This document shows positions 37,273-45,938 of a DNA stretch of 64,000 bases, piece after piece. A model generated the notes under the pieces. The model did no database searches and was not told the DNA's origin. It saw only the letters and a list, made by a program, of their open reading frames with translations. The translations under genes were made by a program, and so were the position numbers. This stretch comes from Actinomycetota bacterium (GTDB taxonomy: Bacteria; Actinomycetota; Actinomycetes; Mycobacteriales; Micromonosporaceae), in assembly GCA_005885555.1 (NCBI GenBank), contig VAWN01000024.1, positions 1 to 64,000 of the forward strand. The letters run 5' to 3'. Positions within the stretch are counted from its first letter, which is position 1, and the number at the start of each line of letters is the position of its first letter.

Positions 37273-38196
37273 ATGGCTGCTGAACTTGTCCACACCGCTC
37301 TGCTGCCGGCCGTGCCGCCGTTCGCGCTGGGCGCCGCGCTGCGGGCGATGTCGGGGTTCGCCCCGTGCGCCGGGGATCAGCTTGTCACCGCCGACCGGGT
37401 GCGCAAGGCCTTCCCGGTGTCCGGCACCGAAGCGGCGGTCGTCGAGGTGGCCGGCCGGCCCGACGGGGCGCCCGGCGTGGCGCTGTCCGTCTTCGCCCAG
37501 CGCGCCCTGTCCCCGCCGGAGACCGGCGCGCTGGAGTCGCGGATCCGCCGCTGGCTGAGCCTCGACGACGACCTGGCGCCGTTCTTCTCCATCGCGCGGC
37601 GCGACCCGGCCATGCGGCCGATCCTGGCCGCGACGCACGGGCTGCACCAGGTCCGCTTCGCCTCCCTCGCGGAGGCGACCGTCTACTTCACGCTGACCCA
37701 GCGCTCCACGCAGTGGTTCGCGGCGGCGCGCAAGCGGCGGATCGCGGCCGAACTCGGGCCGCGGCTGAGCCTGGACGGGGTCGACTACGTCGCGTTTCCC
37801 GACTTTCCCGCGCTGGCGTCGGTCGACTTCGACGGGTTCGCCGGCAACCCGGCCCGCGGCCGCCGGGTCGCCGAGGTGGTGGCCGGGGTCGCCGCGCTGG
37901 ACGAAGACTGGCTGCGCACCGCACCCTACCCGGAGGCCCGCGACGTGCTCCTGCACGTGCGCGGGGTCGGCACATTCACCGGGCACGCGCTGCTGCTGCG
38001 GGCACTGGGCCGGCCCGATGCGGTACCGCTGGAGATGGCGCAGTTCACCGGTGTGGCGAGGGCGGTCTATGGCGACGATCCGCCCGGGCCGGTGGAGCTG
38101 CGCGACTGGTACGGGCCTTATGTCGGCTGGTGGGCATACCTGTCGCGCACCGGCCTGGGCTGGCTCAACCAGGACTCCGTGGCCTCGGCGGCCTGA
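37273..38196 (+). CDS. AlkA-like DNA glycosylase (HhH-GPD)
   Basis: 307 residues. The helix-hairpin-helix is RDVLLHVRGVGTFTGHALLL (about 225-245). The position usually held by the catalytic aspartate is uncertain: after GRPDAVPLE, where relatives read ...GD or ...DD, this protein has Glu followed by Met. DNA-3-methyladenine glycosylases of this family remove alkylated purines. A tag-type glycosylase elsewhere in the window (44880-45424) is damaged. Start chosen at ATG 37273. Confidence 0.75.
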   Translation: MAAELVHTALLPAVPPFALGAALRAMSGFAPCAGDQLVTADRVRKAFPVSGTEAAVVEVAGRPDGAPGVALSVFAQRALSPPETGALESRIRRWLSLDDDLAPFFSIARRDPAMRPILAATHGLHQVRFASLAEATVYFTLTQRSTQWFAAARKRRIAAELGPRLSLDGVDYVAFPDFPALASVDFDGFAGNPARGRRVAEVVAGVAALDEDWLRTAPYPEARDVLLHVRGVGTFTGHALLLRALGRPDAVPLEMAQFTGVARAVYGDDPPGPVELRDWYGPYVGWWAYLSRTGLGWLNQDSVASAA

Positions 38197-38214
38197 GCGG
38201 AACCGATGATGAGC

Positions 38215-39678
38215 TCAGTTGAGCGCGACGGCGTCCAGCCAGCGCAGGAGGGTACGCACGCCCCAGCCGGTTGCGCCCTTGACGAGTTCGGCCTCGGCGT
38301 TGTCGGTCCACGACGGCGCAGACATGTCGATGTGCGCCCAGCGGCCGCGGGCGTCTCCGGTGAACTCGCGCAGAAACAGCGCCGCCGTGATCGAGCCGGC
38401 CCCGGCCTCGGACACGTTGGCCAGGTCAGCCACCTCGCTGGCCAGGTTCTCCAGGTAGTCGTCGGGCAGCGGCAGCCGCCACACCTTCTCGCCGGCCGCG
38501 GTGGCCGCCTGGGTCAGCTGGTCGGCCAGTTCATCCGACTCGCTGTACAGCGCCGCCGTCCGCTTGCCGAGCGCAACCGCGTTGGCGCCGGTCAGCGTCG
38601 CCACGTCGACGAGCAGGTCGGGGTTGAGCCGGCGGGCGGCATAGGCCAGGGCATCGGCGAGCACCACCCGGCCCTCCGCGTCGGTGTTGAGGATCTCACT
38701 CGTCCGGCCGCCGTAGTGGCGCACCACGTCGCCGGGGCGCACCGAGGTACCGCTGACCATGTTTTCCGCCATCGGGGCCAGCGCGGTGACCCGCACCGGC
38801 ACCTTCAGCTCGGCCGCGGCCAGCGTCGCGGTGACCACCGCGGCGGCGCCGGCCATGTCCTTGCGCATCAGCTTCATGCCGTCGCGGGACTTCAGGCTGA
38901 TCCCGCCGCTGTCGAAGGTGATGCCCTTGCCGACGAGCACCACGTGCCGGCGTGCGTTGCGGGGGCGCCAGGACACCTCGACGAGGCGCGGACCCCGGGC
39001 CGACCCGCTGCCGACCGCGAGGATGCCGCCGAAGCCCTCCGCGGCCAACTGCTCCGGGTCGCGCACCCGCACGGTCACCCCGGTGTGCCGGCCGGCCTCC
39101 CGGGTCACCCGGCCGGCGAACCAGGCCGGCGACTTCTCCATGCTCGGCGTGTTGGTCAGGTCGCGGGCGAGGTACGTCGCCGCGGCGGTGACCTCCGCCC
39201 TACGGACCGCGTCGGCGAGCCGGTCCGCGTCGTCCACGAGCACGTCGACCCGGCGCAGCGCCGGAGCGCCGTCCGCGGGTTCGGCGCCGAGCCGGAACCG
39301 GTACCGGGCCAGTTGCAGGCCCTCGACGAGCCCGCGGACCGCCGCCGGGTCGGCATCGGCGGGCAGCGCGACGGTGAGCCGCTCGTCCTTCTGCGCCGCG
39401 CGGGTCAGGCCGGCACCGGCCGCCCGCCATCCGGCCTCGTCGCCGGCCCCGACGCCGACGAGCAGCAGCCGGCGGGGCACCGCACCGGGCCGGGGCAGCG
39501 CCTGGACGACCCCGGCCGCCCCGGTGTGCTCCGTGTCGGCCAGGTATGCCGTGGCCGCGTCGAGGACGTCAGCGGGTACCGGGGGATTGACCGGCAGCAG
39601 CCCGGCCTGGTCGCCACCCACCGGCAACGCGAGTACTCCAGGTCGGTGCCAACCGGATCCGAGACGTATACGCAGCAC
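38215..39678 (-). CDS. pepA: leucyl aminopeptidase (M17)
   Basis: 487 residues from the GTG at 39676-39678 after AAGGTGGA; a TTG 11 codons upstream has no ribosome site. The C-terminal catalytic domain has GKGITFDSGGISLK, the metal ligands in KDMAGAAAVV and the family signature NTDAEGRVVLAD. M17 peptidases are cytosolic hexamers with two metals that remove N-terminal residues. The gene stands alone. Confidence 0.94.
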   Translation of the reverse strand: MLRIRLGSGWHRPGVLALPVGGDQAGLLPVNPPVPADVLDAATAYLADTEHTGAAGVVQALPRPGAVPRRLLLVGVGAGDEAGWRAAGAGLTRAAQKDERLTVALPADADPAAVRGLVEGLQLARYRFRLGAEPADGAPALRRVDVLVDDADRLADAVRRAEVTAAATYLARDLTNTPSMEKSPAWFAGRVTREAGRHTGVTVRVRDPEQLAAEGFGGILAVGSGSARGPRLVEVSWRPRNARRHVVLVGKGITFDSGGISLKSRDGMKLMRKDMAGAAAVVTATLAAAELKVPVRVTALAPMAENMVSGTSVRPGDVVRHYGGRTSEILNTDAEGRVVLADALAYAARRLNPDLLVDVATLTGANAVALGKRTAALYSESDELADQLTQAATAAGEKVWRLPLPDDYLENLASEVADLANVSEAGAGSITAALFLREFTGDARGRWAHIDMSAPSWTDNAEAELVKGATGWGVRTLLRWLDAVALN

Positions 39679-39776
39679 CGATTCCACCTTTACAACAGCT
39701 TGACGCCACAATGGCCCGTATCAGGATCTGATCATCATTCCGGACACGGGCCATGTGGCCTCACCAAAAAGAACTA

Positions 39777-39944
39777 TCAGCCCGCGGCGGACTTGAGCGC
39801 GTCCCCGAGCGCGTTCGCCTCGTCGGGCGTCATCTCGACGACGAGCCGGCCACCGCCCTCCAGCGGAACGCGCATGACGATGCCGCGGCCCTCCTTGGTG
39901 ACCTCCAGCGGACCGTCGCCCGTCCGCGGCTTCATCGCCGCCAT
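39777..39944 (-). CDS. DUF3117 protein (actinobacterial, 55 residues)
   Basis: 55 residues from ATG (39942-39944) with GAGGGGAG upstream. MAAMKPRTGDGPLEVTKEGR and MTPDEANALGDALK are nearly invariant in actinobacteria. The function is unknown despite the extreme conservation. It lies between pepA and the PaaX-type regulator. Confidence 0.92.
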   Translation of the reverse strand: MAAMKPRTGDGPLEVTKEGRGIVMRVPLEGGGRLVVEMTPDEANALGDALKSAAG

Positions 39945-40218
39945 GTTGTCTCCCCTCAACTTGCCCCGGGTCGAAGCGGCTCCCTCGACCCGTACGAACG
40001 TCGGCACGCCCACCCCGGGGAGCCATCCCGAGGAGTGCCGACTAATGATTTTCCCTGATGGACGGCGGCAGACCCAAACCGGGCTGTGGATCGTGTGACA
40101 GACCTCTGGAACATTGATCCAGAAGCTGTCACAATGGGCGGCATTTCCGCCGGTCCCGGGGTTGGGCAACGGGGGACGGTACGGTCGCGGAGTACCCGGA
40201 AGGAGTGGCGATAGGGCC

Positions 40219-41067
40219 ATGCAAGCGCGCTCCGCGCTGTTCGACCTGTACGGCGACTACCTGCGTCCCCGTGGCGGGCGCGCACCGGTGGCCGCGCTGG
40301 TCCGGCTGCTCGCGCCGCTGGGCATCGCCGCGCCGGCCGTGCGCACCGCGGTCTCCCGCATGGTGCGCCAGGGCTGGCTGCACCCGTTGCGGCTGTCCAC
40401 CGGCCCGGGGTACCTGCTGACACCGAAGGCCGCCCGGCGCCTGGACGAGGCGGCTGCCCGGATCTACCGGACCAACCGAGTCAGCTGGGACGGCACCTTC
40501 GACCTCATCGTGCTCGACGCGCCCGGCCCGCGCCCCGACCGGGTACGCCTGGGACAGAGCCTGGCCTTCCTCGGGTACGGCAGCATCGACGACCACACCT
40601 GGGTGGCGATCCGGCCGGACGAGGAGGTCGAGGCGCTGCTCGCCGAGGCGGGGCTGCGGTACGAGCGGTTCACCGCCAGCCACGCCGCCGGTACCCCGGG
40701 GGCCACCGCGCTGGTCCGCCGGGCCTGGAACCTCGACGAGATCGGCGCCGCCTACGAGCAGTTCGTCCGCGAGCTGCGCCCGGTCGTCAACGCGGTCACC
40801 GACGCCAGTACCGAGGAGCAGGCATACTCGGCGCGCTTCCGGCTGGTACACGCGTGGCGGACATTCCTGTTCCGCGACCCGCAACTGCCCCCGACGCTGC
40901 TGCCCGACCGGTGGGCGGGCCTGGCCGCGGCGGCGTTCTTCGACCGGCACGCCAGCCGGCTGCGGCCGGCGGCCGACCGGTACGTCGACCGGTGCCTGGA
41001 GCAGAGCACCCGTAGCCTCGCCGCCCGCCACCTGTCCCGCACACCCGTCAAGGGGGTAAGACCGTGA
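40219..41067 (+). CDS. PaaX-family transcriptional repressor
   Basis: 282 residues from ATG (40219-40221) with AAGGAG about 15 bases upstream. An N-terminal winged helix (SALFDLYGDYLRPRGGRAPV, then APAVRTAVSRMVRQGWLHPL) is followed by the PaaX core and C-terminal domain (WRTFLFRDPQLPPTLLPDRW). PaaX represses phenylacetate degradation and is relieved by phenylacetyl-CoA. The stop overlaps an enoyl-CoA hydratase gene, which fits aromatic catabolism, though other paa genes are not in the window. Confidence 0.88.
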   Translation: MQARSALFDLYGDYLRPRGGRAPVAALVRLLAPLGIAAPAVRTAVSRMVRQGWLHPLRLSTGPGYLLTPKAARRLDEAAARIYRTNRVSWDGTFDLIVLDAPGPRPDRVRLGQSLAFLGYGSIDDHTWVAIRPDEEVEALLAEAGLRYERFTASHAAGTPGATALVRRAWNLDEIGAAYEQFVRELRPVVNAVTDASTEEQAYSARFRLVHAWRTFLFRDPQLPPTLLPDRWAGLAAAAFFDRHASRLRPAADRYVDRCLEQSTRSLAARHLSRTPVKGVRP

Positions 41068-41855
41068 GTGACTCGCTGATCGTCGAACGGGACAACGGCG
41101 TCGTGACGCTGACGCTGAACCGGCCGGACTCGCTCAACTCCCTCGACGCCGAACTGCGCGAGGCGCTGCGGGACACGCTCGGCGAGCTGGACACCGACCC
41201 GGACTGCCGGGCGGTCCTGCTCACCGGGGCCGGCCGGGCCTTCTGCGTCGGCCAGGACCTGCGCGAACACGCGAACATCCTGGACAGCGGCACCGACGAC
41301 CCGCTGCGTGCGGTACGCGAGCACTACAACCCGATCGCCGCCCGGCTCGGCGCGCTGAACCGCCCGGTCGTGGCCGCCGTCCGGGGCATGGCGGCCGGGG
41401 CCGGCGCGTCGATCGCCTGCCTCGCCGACTTCCGGATCGGCGGCCCGTCCACCCGGTTCCTGATGGCCTTCGCCAACGTCGGCCTCGCCGGGGACACCGG
41501 GGCCTCCTGGTCGCTGCCCCGGCTGGTCGGCCACGCGAAGGCCACCGAGCTGCTGATGCTCGCCGAACCGGTGGACGCCGCCGAGGCGCTGCGGATCGGG
41601 CTGCTGGGCCGGCTCGTCGAAGACGACGACCAGGTAGTCCCGGCGGCGCGCGAACTGGCGGCACGGCTCGCCGCCGGACCGACCACCGCATACGCCGCGA
41701 TCCGCCGGCAGCTGGCCATCGGCGGCGCGGGCAGCCTCGCCGACGCCCTGGCCGCGGAGGCGGCCGCGCAGCAGCGCTGCGGGGTGACCACCGACCATAC
41801 GGAGGCCACCCGGGCGTTCCTCGCCAAGCGCCGGCCCACCTTCACCGGCCGATAA
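41064..41855 (+). CDS. enoyl-CoA hydratase/isomerase (PaaG-like)
   Basis: 263 residues from GTG overlapping the PaaX-type stop (GTGA). Crotonase features: LTLNRPDSLNSLD, the oxyanion-hole segments GRAFCVGQDLREH and AAVRGMAAGAGASIACLAD, and FANVGLAGDTGASW, where the PaaG-type Asp replaces the usual Glu. Ending TFTGR is typical. PaaG isomerises ring-1,2-epoxyphenylacetyl-CoA to the oxepin. Inferred role: phenylacetate pathway. Confidence 0.87.
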   Translation: MSDSLIVERDNGVVTLTLNRPDSLNSLDAELREALRDTLGELDTDPDCRAVLLTGAGRAFCVGQDLREHANILDSGTDDPLRAVREHYNPIAARLGALNRPVVAAVRGMAAGAGASIACLADFRIGGPSTRFLMAFANVGLAGDTGASWSLPRLVGHAKATELLMLAEPVDAAEALRIGLLGRLVEDDDQVVPAARELAARLAAGPTTAYAAIRRQLAIGGAGSLADALAAEAAAQQRCGVTTDHTEATRAFLAKRRPTFTGR

Positions 41856-41892
41856 CTGACCACACCTTTACCGTCATCGAACATTGCCGGCC

Positions 41893-41905
41893 TAGCCTGT
41901 CCGGC
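41893..41905 (+). promoter_or_regulatory. leaderless promoter of the DUF1800/DUF1501 pair (TAGCCT)
   Basis: TAGCCT (41893-41898), seven bases, then ATG at 41906. No ribosome-binding site precedes the start. Confidence 0.5.
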
Positions 41906-43189
41906 ATGGCGACGCGAGCACAGCTTGCCCACCTGCTGCGCCGGGCCACCTTCGGGCCGCGCGCCGACGAGGTGGACGCCGCGGAGCGGGCCGGGTTCGA
42001 CGCGACGCTGGCGAACCTGCTCTCGGGTCCGGCCAGCGCCCCGATGCCGGCGCTCGGCGCCGACCCGCTCGCGGCGCTGCCGAAGGACGCCGACCGGGCC
42101 GCCCGGCAGGCCGCCCAGCAGGCGGTACGCCAGCAGGTCGAGGACAGCGTGCTGTGGTGGCTGGACCGGATGGTGGCCGCGGAGCACCAGTTCGCCGAGA
42201 AGCTGGTGTTCTTCTGGCACGGGCACTGGGCGACATCGGTGGAGAAGGTCCGCTCCGCCGCGGCGATGCTGCGGCAGCAGCAGACGTTCCGCGACCTCGG
42301 CGCCGGCGACTTCGGGCCGTTCCTCAAGGCGATGCTGCGCGACCCCGCCTTGATCATCTGGCTGGACGGCCAGCAGAACACCCGGGCCGCGCCCAACGAG
42401 AACCTCGCCCGCGAGTCGATGGAGCTGTTCACCCTCGGGGTCGGCAACTACACCGAGGCCGACGTCCGGGCCGCCGCCCGCGCGCTGACCGGGTGGCAGG
42501 TCCGGCGCGGCGACCTCACCGCGACGTTCAACCCGCGGCGGCACGATCCGGGCGACAAGACGGTACTGGGGATGACCGGCGCGTACGACGCCGACGGGTA
42601 CGCCGACGTGCTGCTCGCCCAGCCGGCGAACGTGCGGTTCCTGGCCGGGCGGCTGTGGTACCGGTTCGCGTCCGGTGCGCCGGTTCCGGCCGACGTCGCG
42701 GCGCGGATCGCCGCCGCCGGGGCGAACGCCACCGCCCTGGCGAAGGCGATGTTCACCGATCCGGCGTTTGCCGGTACCACCGCGCAGCTGGTCAAGCAGC
42801 CGGTCGAGTGGGCGGTCGGTGCCATGCGGCAGCTGGGCATCCGGCCGGCGCAGCTGCCGGCCGCCGCCCGTACCCAGCTCACCCGCGGGCTGACCGCGCT
42901 CGGCCAGACGCCGTTCGCCCCGCCGAGCGTGGGCGGCTGGCCGGCCGGCGCCGCCTGGCTGTCCACGTCCGCGACCGAGCACCGGGTGGCGCTCGCCGCA
43001 CTGCTCGCCGGCCAGGCCGCGAGGCCGGTGCTCGACGGGCTGTCCGCGGGTGGGATCGACGGGCTCGCGCGGCTGCTGGTCGTGGACGGGTTCACCGACC
43101 GTACCCGGGCGGTCTTCAAGGACGCCGGTACCGATCCGAAGAAGCTGCTGGCCCTCGGCCTGGCCAGCCCCGAGTACGCGGTCTGCTGA
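41906..43189 (+). CDS. DUF1800 family protein
   Basis: 427 residues. The family start AHLLRRATFGPRADEVDAAE and the hallmark KLVFFWHGHWATS near residue 97 are present, as are NENLARESMELFTLGVGNYT and FAPPSVGGWPAGAAWLS. There is no obvious signal peptide in this member. It is followed after ten bases by a DUF1501 protein; these two families nearly always occur together. Their activity is unproven. Confidence 0.9.
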   Translation: MATRAQLAHLLRRATFGPRADEVDAAERAGFDATLANLLSGPASAPMPALGADPLAALPKDADRAARQAAQQAVRQQVEDSVLWWLDRMVAAEHQFAEKLVFFWHGHWATSVEKVRSAAAMLRQQQTFRDLGAGDFGPFLKAMLRDPALIIWLDGQQNTRAAPNENLARESMELFTLGVGNYTEADVRAAARALTGWQVRRGDLTATFNPRRHDPGDKTVLGMTGAYDADGYADVLLAQPANVRFLAGRLWYRFASGAPVPADVAARIAAAGANATALAKAMFTDPAFAGTTAQLVKQPVEWAVGAMRQLGIRPAQLPAAARTQLTRGLTALGQTPFAPPSVGGWPAGAAWLSTSATEHRVALAALLAGQAARPVLDGLSAGGIDGLARLLVVDGFTDRTRAVFKDAGTDPKKLLALGLASPEYAVC

Positions 43190-43199
43190 GGGGGCCGGC

Positions 43200-44387
43200 A
43201 TGGATGCCTTGACGCGGCGGAAGTTCCTGATCGGGTCCGGGGTCGTCGGCGGGGCGGCGCTGGCCGCCGGTACCGGGGCGTTCACCCTCGCCGAGATCCT
43301 GAAGACGGCGAGCTGGCAGGACAAGCCGGCCGACGCCCGTACCCTCGTCCTGGTCACCCTGTACGGCGGCAACGACGGCCTGGCAACGGTCATCCCGTAC
43401 GCCGACCCGGCATACCACGACGCCCGACCGGAGCTCGCCTACAAGCCGGAAGAGGTACCGCACCTCGACGACACCCTCGGGCTGAACCCCGGCATGAAGG
43501 GCTTCGCCGGCCTGTTCAAGGACAAGCGGCTGGCGATCGTGCGCGGTGTCGAGTACGCCCGGCCCGACCACAGCCACTTCCGGTCGATGGACATCTGGCA
43601 GACCGGCTCGCCCGGCAGCCCGTCGACGACCGGCTGGCTGGGCCGGTGGCTGGACGCGACCGGGGGCGATCCGCGACACGCGGTGTCGTTCGAGCCGGTG
43701 CTACCGGTGGTGCTGGCCGGTGCCAACACCGCCGGGGCCTCGGTACCCACCGGACCGAGGGCGACCACCGCGCGCCCGGCGCTGGCCGGCTTCGGCCACC
43801 CCGCTGCCGGCGAGCCGGCCCTGCAGGCGCGGGCCGCGCGCTCGTTCGCGGACCTGGTCGAGGTCGACGCGATGATCAACAACCTGCCCGCCGCCAAGGC
43901 GAAACCGCAGGGTACCCTCGCCATCCAGCTCGACCTGGTCGCGCGCTGCGTCGAGGCGGGCGTGGCGACCCGGGTGTTCTCGGTGTCGCTGGGCGGCTTC
44001 GACCTGCACGCCGCGGAGAAGGCGGCGCAGCAGCGGCTGCTCACCGAACTGGACACCGCGGTGACCGGGTTCGTGCAGCGGATGGCCGGTACCGCGGCCG
44101 GCCGCAAGGTGGTCGTCGCGATCTACTCCGAGTTCGGCCGGCGGGTCCGGGCGAACGCGTCGCAGGGTACCGACCACGGCACCGCGTCGGACGTGTTCCT
44201 CCTGGGTGCCCCCGTCAAAGGCGGCTTCTACGGCGGCCAGCCGAGCCTGACCGACCTGGACAACGGCGACCTCAAGGTGGGCATGGACTTCCGCGACGTG
44301 TACGCCACCCTGCTGCGCGACGTGCTCGACACCGACCCGGGCAAGGTGCTGCCCGGCTGGTCGACGCACCTGGTGGGTCCGCTGTAG
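43200..44387 (+). CDS. DUF1501 family protein with Tat signal
   Basis: 395 residues from ATG (43200-43202). The twin-arginine signal is LTRRKFLIGSG followed by a hydrophobic stretch to about residue 30, so export in folded form is predicted. The body has LVLVTLYGGNDGLATVIPYA, PDHSHFRSMDIWQTG and SEFGRRVRANASQGTDHGTA, typical of this sulfatase-like family. It is linked to the DUF1800 gene just upstream. The partner carries no signal, so it could be exported in complex with this one (inference). Confidence 0.9.
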   Translation: MDALTRRKFLIGSGVVGGAALAAGTGAFTLAEILKTASWQDKPADARTLVLVTLYGGNDGLATVIPYADPAYHDARPELAYKPEEVPHLDDTLGLNPGMKGFAGLFKDKRLAIVRGVEYARPDHSHFRSMDIWQTGSPGSPSTTGWLGRWLDATGGDPRHAVSFEPVLPVVLAGANTAGASVPTGPRATTARPALAGFGHPAAGEPALQARAARSFADLVEVDAMINNLPAAKAKPQGTLAIQLDLVARCVEAGVATRVFSVSLGGFDLHAAEKAAQQRLLTELDTAVTGFVQRMAGTAAGRKVVVAIYSEFGRRVRANASQGTDHGTASDVFLLGAPVKGGFYGGQPSLTDLDNGDLKVGMDFRDVYATLLRDVLDTDPGKVLPGWSTHLVGPL

Positions 44388-44408
44388 CCGCCGGCCCGCC
44401 GCAGCGGA

Positions 44409-44867
44409 TCAGTCCTCCTCGGGGTCGAGGGCGGCCTCCTGGCCCATCACGTACGCCTGCATGGCCAGTTCGTCGTCCAGCGGCGCGACGTAGGCGGGCA
44501 GCTCGGTCGGGCCGAGGTCGCGCACGTACGACCAGTACCGGCGGACCGCCTCGGCCGCGCTGTCCGCCTCGATCGGCAGGTCCACCCCGACGATCCAGGT
44601 GCGTACCGGTTCGGCCGGCCCCGCCTGCGCGGCCAACGCGGCGAACACGTCCGCCGGCAGCGGGCCCGCGGCGAGATCGTCCGCCGGTAGCCGCCGGCCG
44701 TCGCGCCCGACGGTGCCGAGCCCGAAGACCACCGGCGGCTCGACCCCGGCCACCAGCGCCACCTGGTCCCCCGGCGCCGGCCCGGGTACCGCGGCCAGCG
44801 AGACGTTGCCGACCAGCCGCTCCTGCGCGTACCGCTCCGCCGGTACCACCACCGTCCAGTACCCCAT
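44409..44867 (-). CDS. hypothetical protein, possibly PUA/EVE-like
   Basis: 152 residues. MGYWTVVVPAERYAQERLVG and PGDQVALVAGVEPPVVFGLG suggest a small beta barrel like PUA/EVE domains, but I am not certain. The C-terminal part is helical and acidic, ending LDPEED. It starts 12 bases after the damaged tag gene on the same strand. No function assigned. Confidence 0.6.
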   Translation of the reverse strand: MGYWTVVVPAERYAQERLVGNVSLAAVPGPAPGDQVALVAGVEPPVVFGLGTVGRDGRRLPADDLAAGPLPADVFAALAAQAGPAEPVRTWIVGVDLPIEADSAAEAVRRYWSYVRDLGPTELPAYVAPLDDELAMQAYVMGQEAALDPEED

Positions 44868-44879
44868 GAGGTCATCTCA

Positions 44880-45424
44880 TCACGCGGCGGCGACGAAGCA
44901 GCCGGCCAGGTGGTCGTCGACCATCCCGGTGGCCTGCATCATCGCGTACGCCGTGGTCGGGCCGACGAAGCGGAACCCGCGCCGCTTGAGTTCCTTGGCC
45001 ATCGCCTTCGACTCCGCCGTGGCCGCGGGTACCTCCGCGAACGACACCGGCCGCCGCGCCCGCGGCGGCGGGGCGAACGACCACAGCAGGGCGGCCAGCC
45101 CGTCGGGCAGCCCGGCGGCGGCCCGCGCGTTCGCGATGGCCGCGTCGATCTTCGCCCGGTTCCGGACGATGCCCGGGTCGGCGAGCAGCCGCGCCTCGTC
45201 GTCCGGGCCGAACCGGGCCACCGTGTCGATCGCGAAGCCGGCGAACGCGGTCCGGAACGCCGGGCGCTTGCGCAGGATGGTCAGCCAGGACAGACCCGAC
45301 TGGAACGCCTCCAGGGTCAGCCGCTCGTACAGGCCGTCGTCGGTGCGGACCGCGCGGCCCCACTCGCGCTGCCGCCCCAGCGGCACCGCGACCGCCCGTC
45401 GGCGCCGACGACGAGGTCCGTCAC
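44880..45424 (-). pseudogene. tag: DNA-3-methyladenine glycosylase I with frameshifting deletion
   Basis: From GTG at 45422-45424 the N-terminus reads VTDLVVGADGRSRCRW, which has the family's first zinc ligand Cys. The rest of the protein, EWGRAVRTDDGLYERLTLEA through DDHLAGCF with the later His and Cys ligands, is in another frame. Only 11 bases (45366-45376) separate the two Trp/Glu codons, where the family needs about 39. So about 28 bases are missing, including the conserved Tyr-His-Asp that holds the second zinc ligand. A 168-residue product could start at GTG 45384-45386 but would lack half the zinc site. I expect it to be inactive. Confidence 0.78.
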
Positions 45425-45455
45425 TGTGCTACCCGGGCTACCCGGTTCGCTACGT

Positions 45456-45938
45456 TCACGGGAGGACGCCGGTCTCGACCAGGCGGGCGAAGCGGCGCAG
45501 CGCCTGGGTGAGGCTGACCTTGGAGCCCGGCCACAGTACCGGCCAGGCGATCCGGCCGACCACGCCGGCGGGCAGCTGGAACCACTCGTGCCAGACGACC
45601 TGGGTGCGCCCGCCGTCCATCGGGGTGGCCCGCATGATGCCGGGGCCGTGCAGGATCCGGCCGGTGTGCAGGACCCGCACCTCGTACGGCGGGTCCAGCC
45701 GCACGACCCGCATGACGTCGCGCAGCACGGCCGGCCCGACGGTGGTGACCGCCTCGATCGTGCTGCCCTCGCCGCCGTCGCCGTCGACGATCCGCACCTG
45801 GGTGAACGGAATCCATTCGCCCTGCCGCTCCCAGTCGGTGAAGGCGCGGTACACCTTGTCGGCCGGGGCGCGCACGATGACGGTCGCGGTGACCTCGCCG
45901 GCACCGGGCGGGGCCGGGGTCGGCTGGGGCCCGGTCAC
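45456..45938 (-). CDS. SRPBCC (START-like) polyketide-cyclase/dehydrase-type protein
   Basis: 160 residues from GTG (45936-45938), overlapping the stop of the DivIVA-like gene. The fold is indicated by ATVIVRAPADKVYRAFTDWE, FTQVRIVDGDGGEGSTIEAV and TQVVWHEWFQLP. Members bind hydrophobic ligands in a helix-grip cavity; the ligand here is unknown. Confidence 0.8.
   Translation of the reverse strand: MTGPQPTPAPPGAGEVTATVIVRAPADKVYRAFTDWERQGEWIPFTQVRIVDGDGGEGSTIEAVTTVGPAVLRDVMRVVRLDPPYEVRVLHTGRILHGPGIMRATPMDGGRTQVVWHEWFQLPAGVVGRIAWPVLWPGSKVSLTQALRRFARLVETGVLP

Noticed and set aside
38206-40098. A plus-strand open frame of about 630 codons opposite pepA and DUF3117
   Set aside because: Antisense to two well-conserved proteins with clear motifs. 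The composition is that of a complementary shadow.
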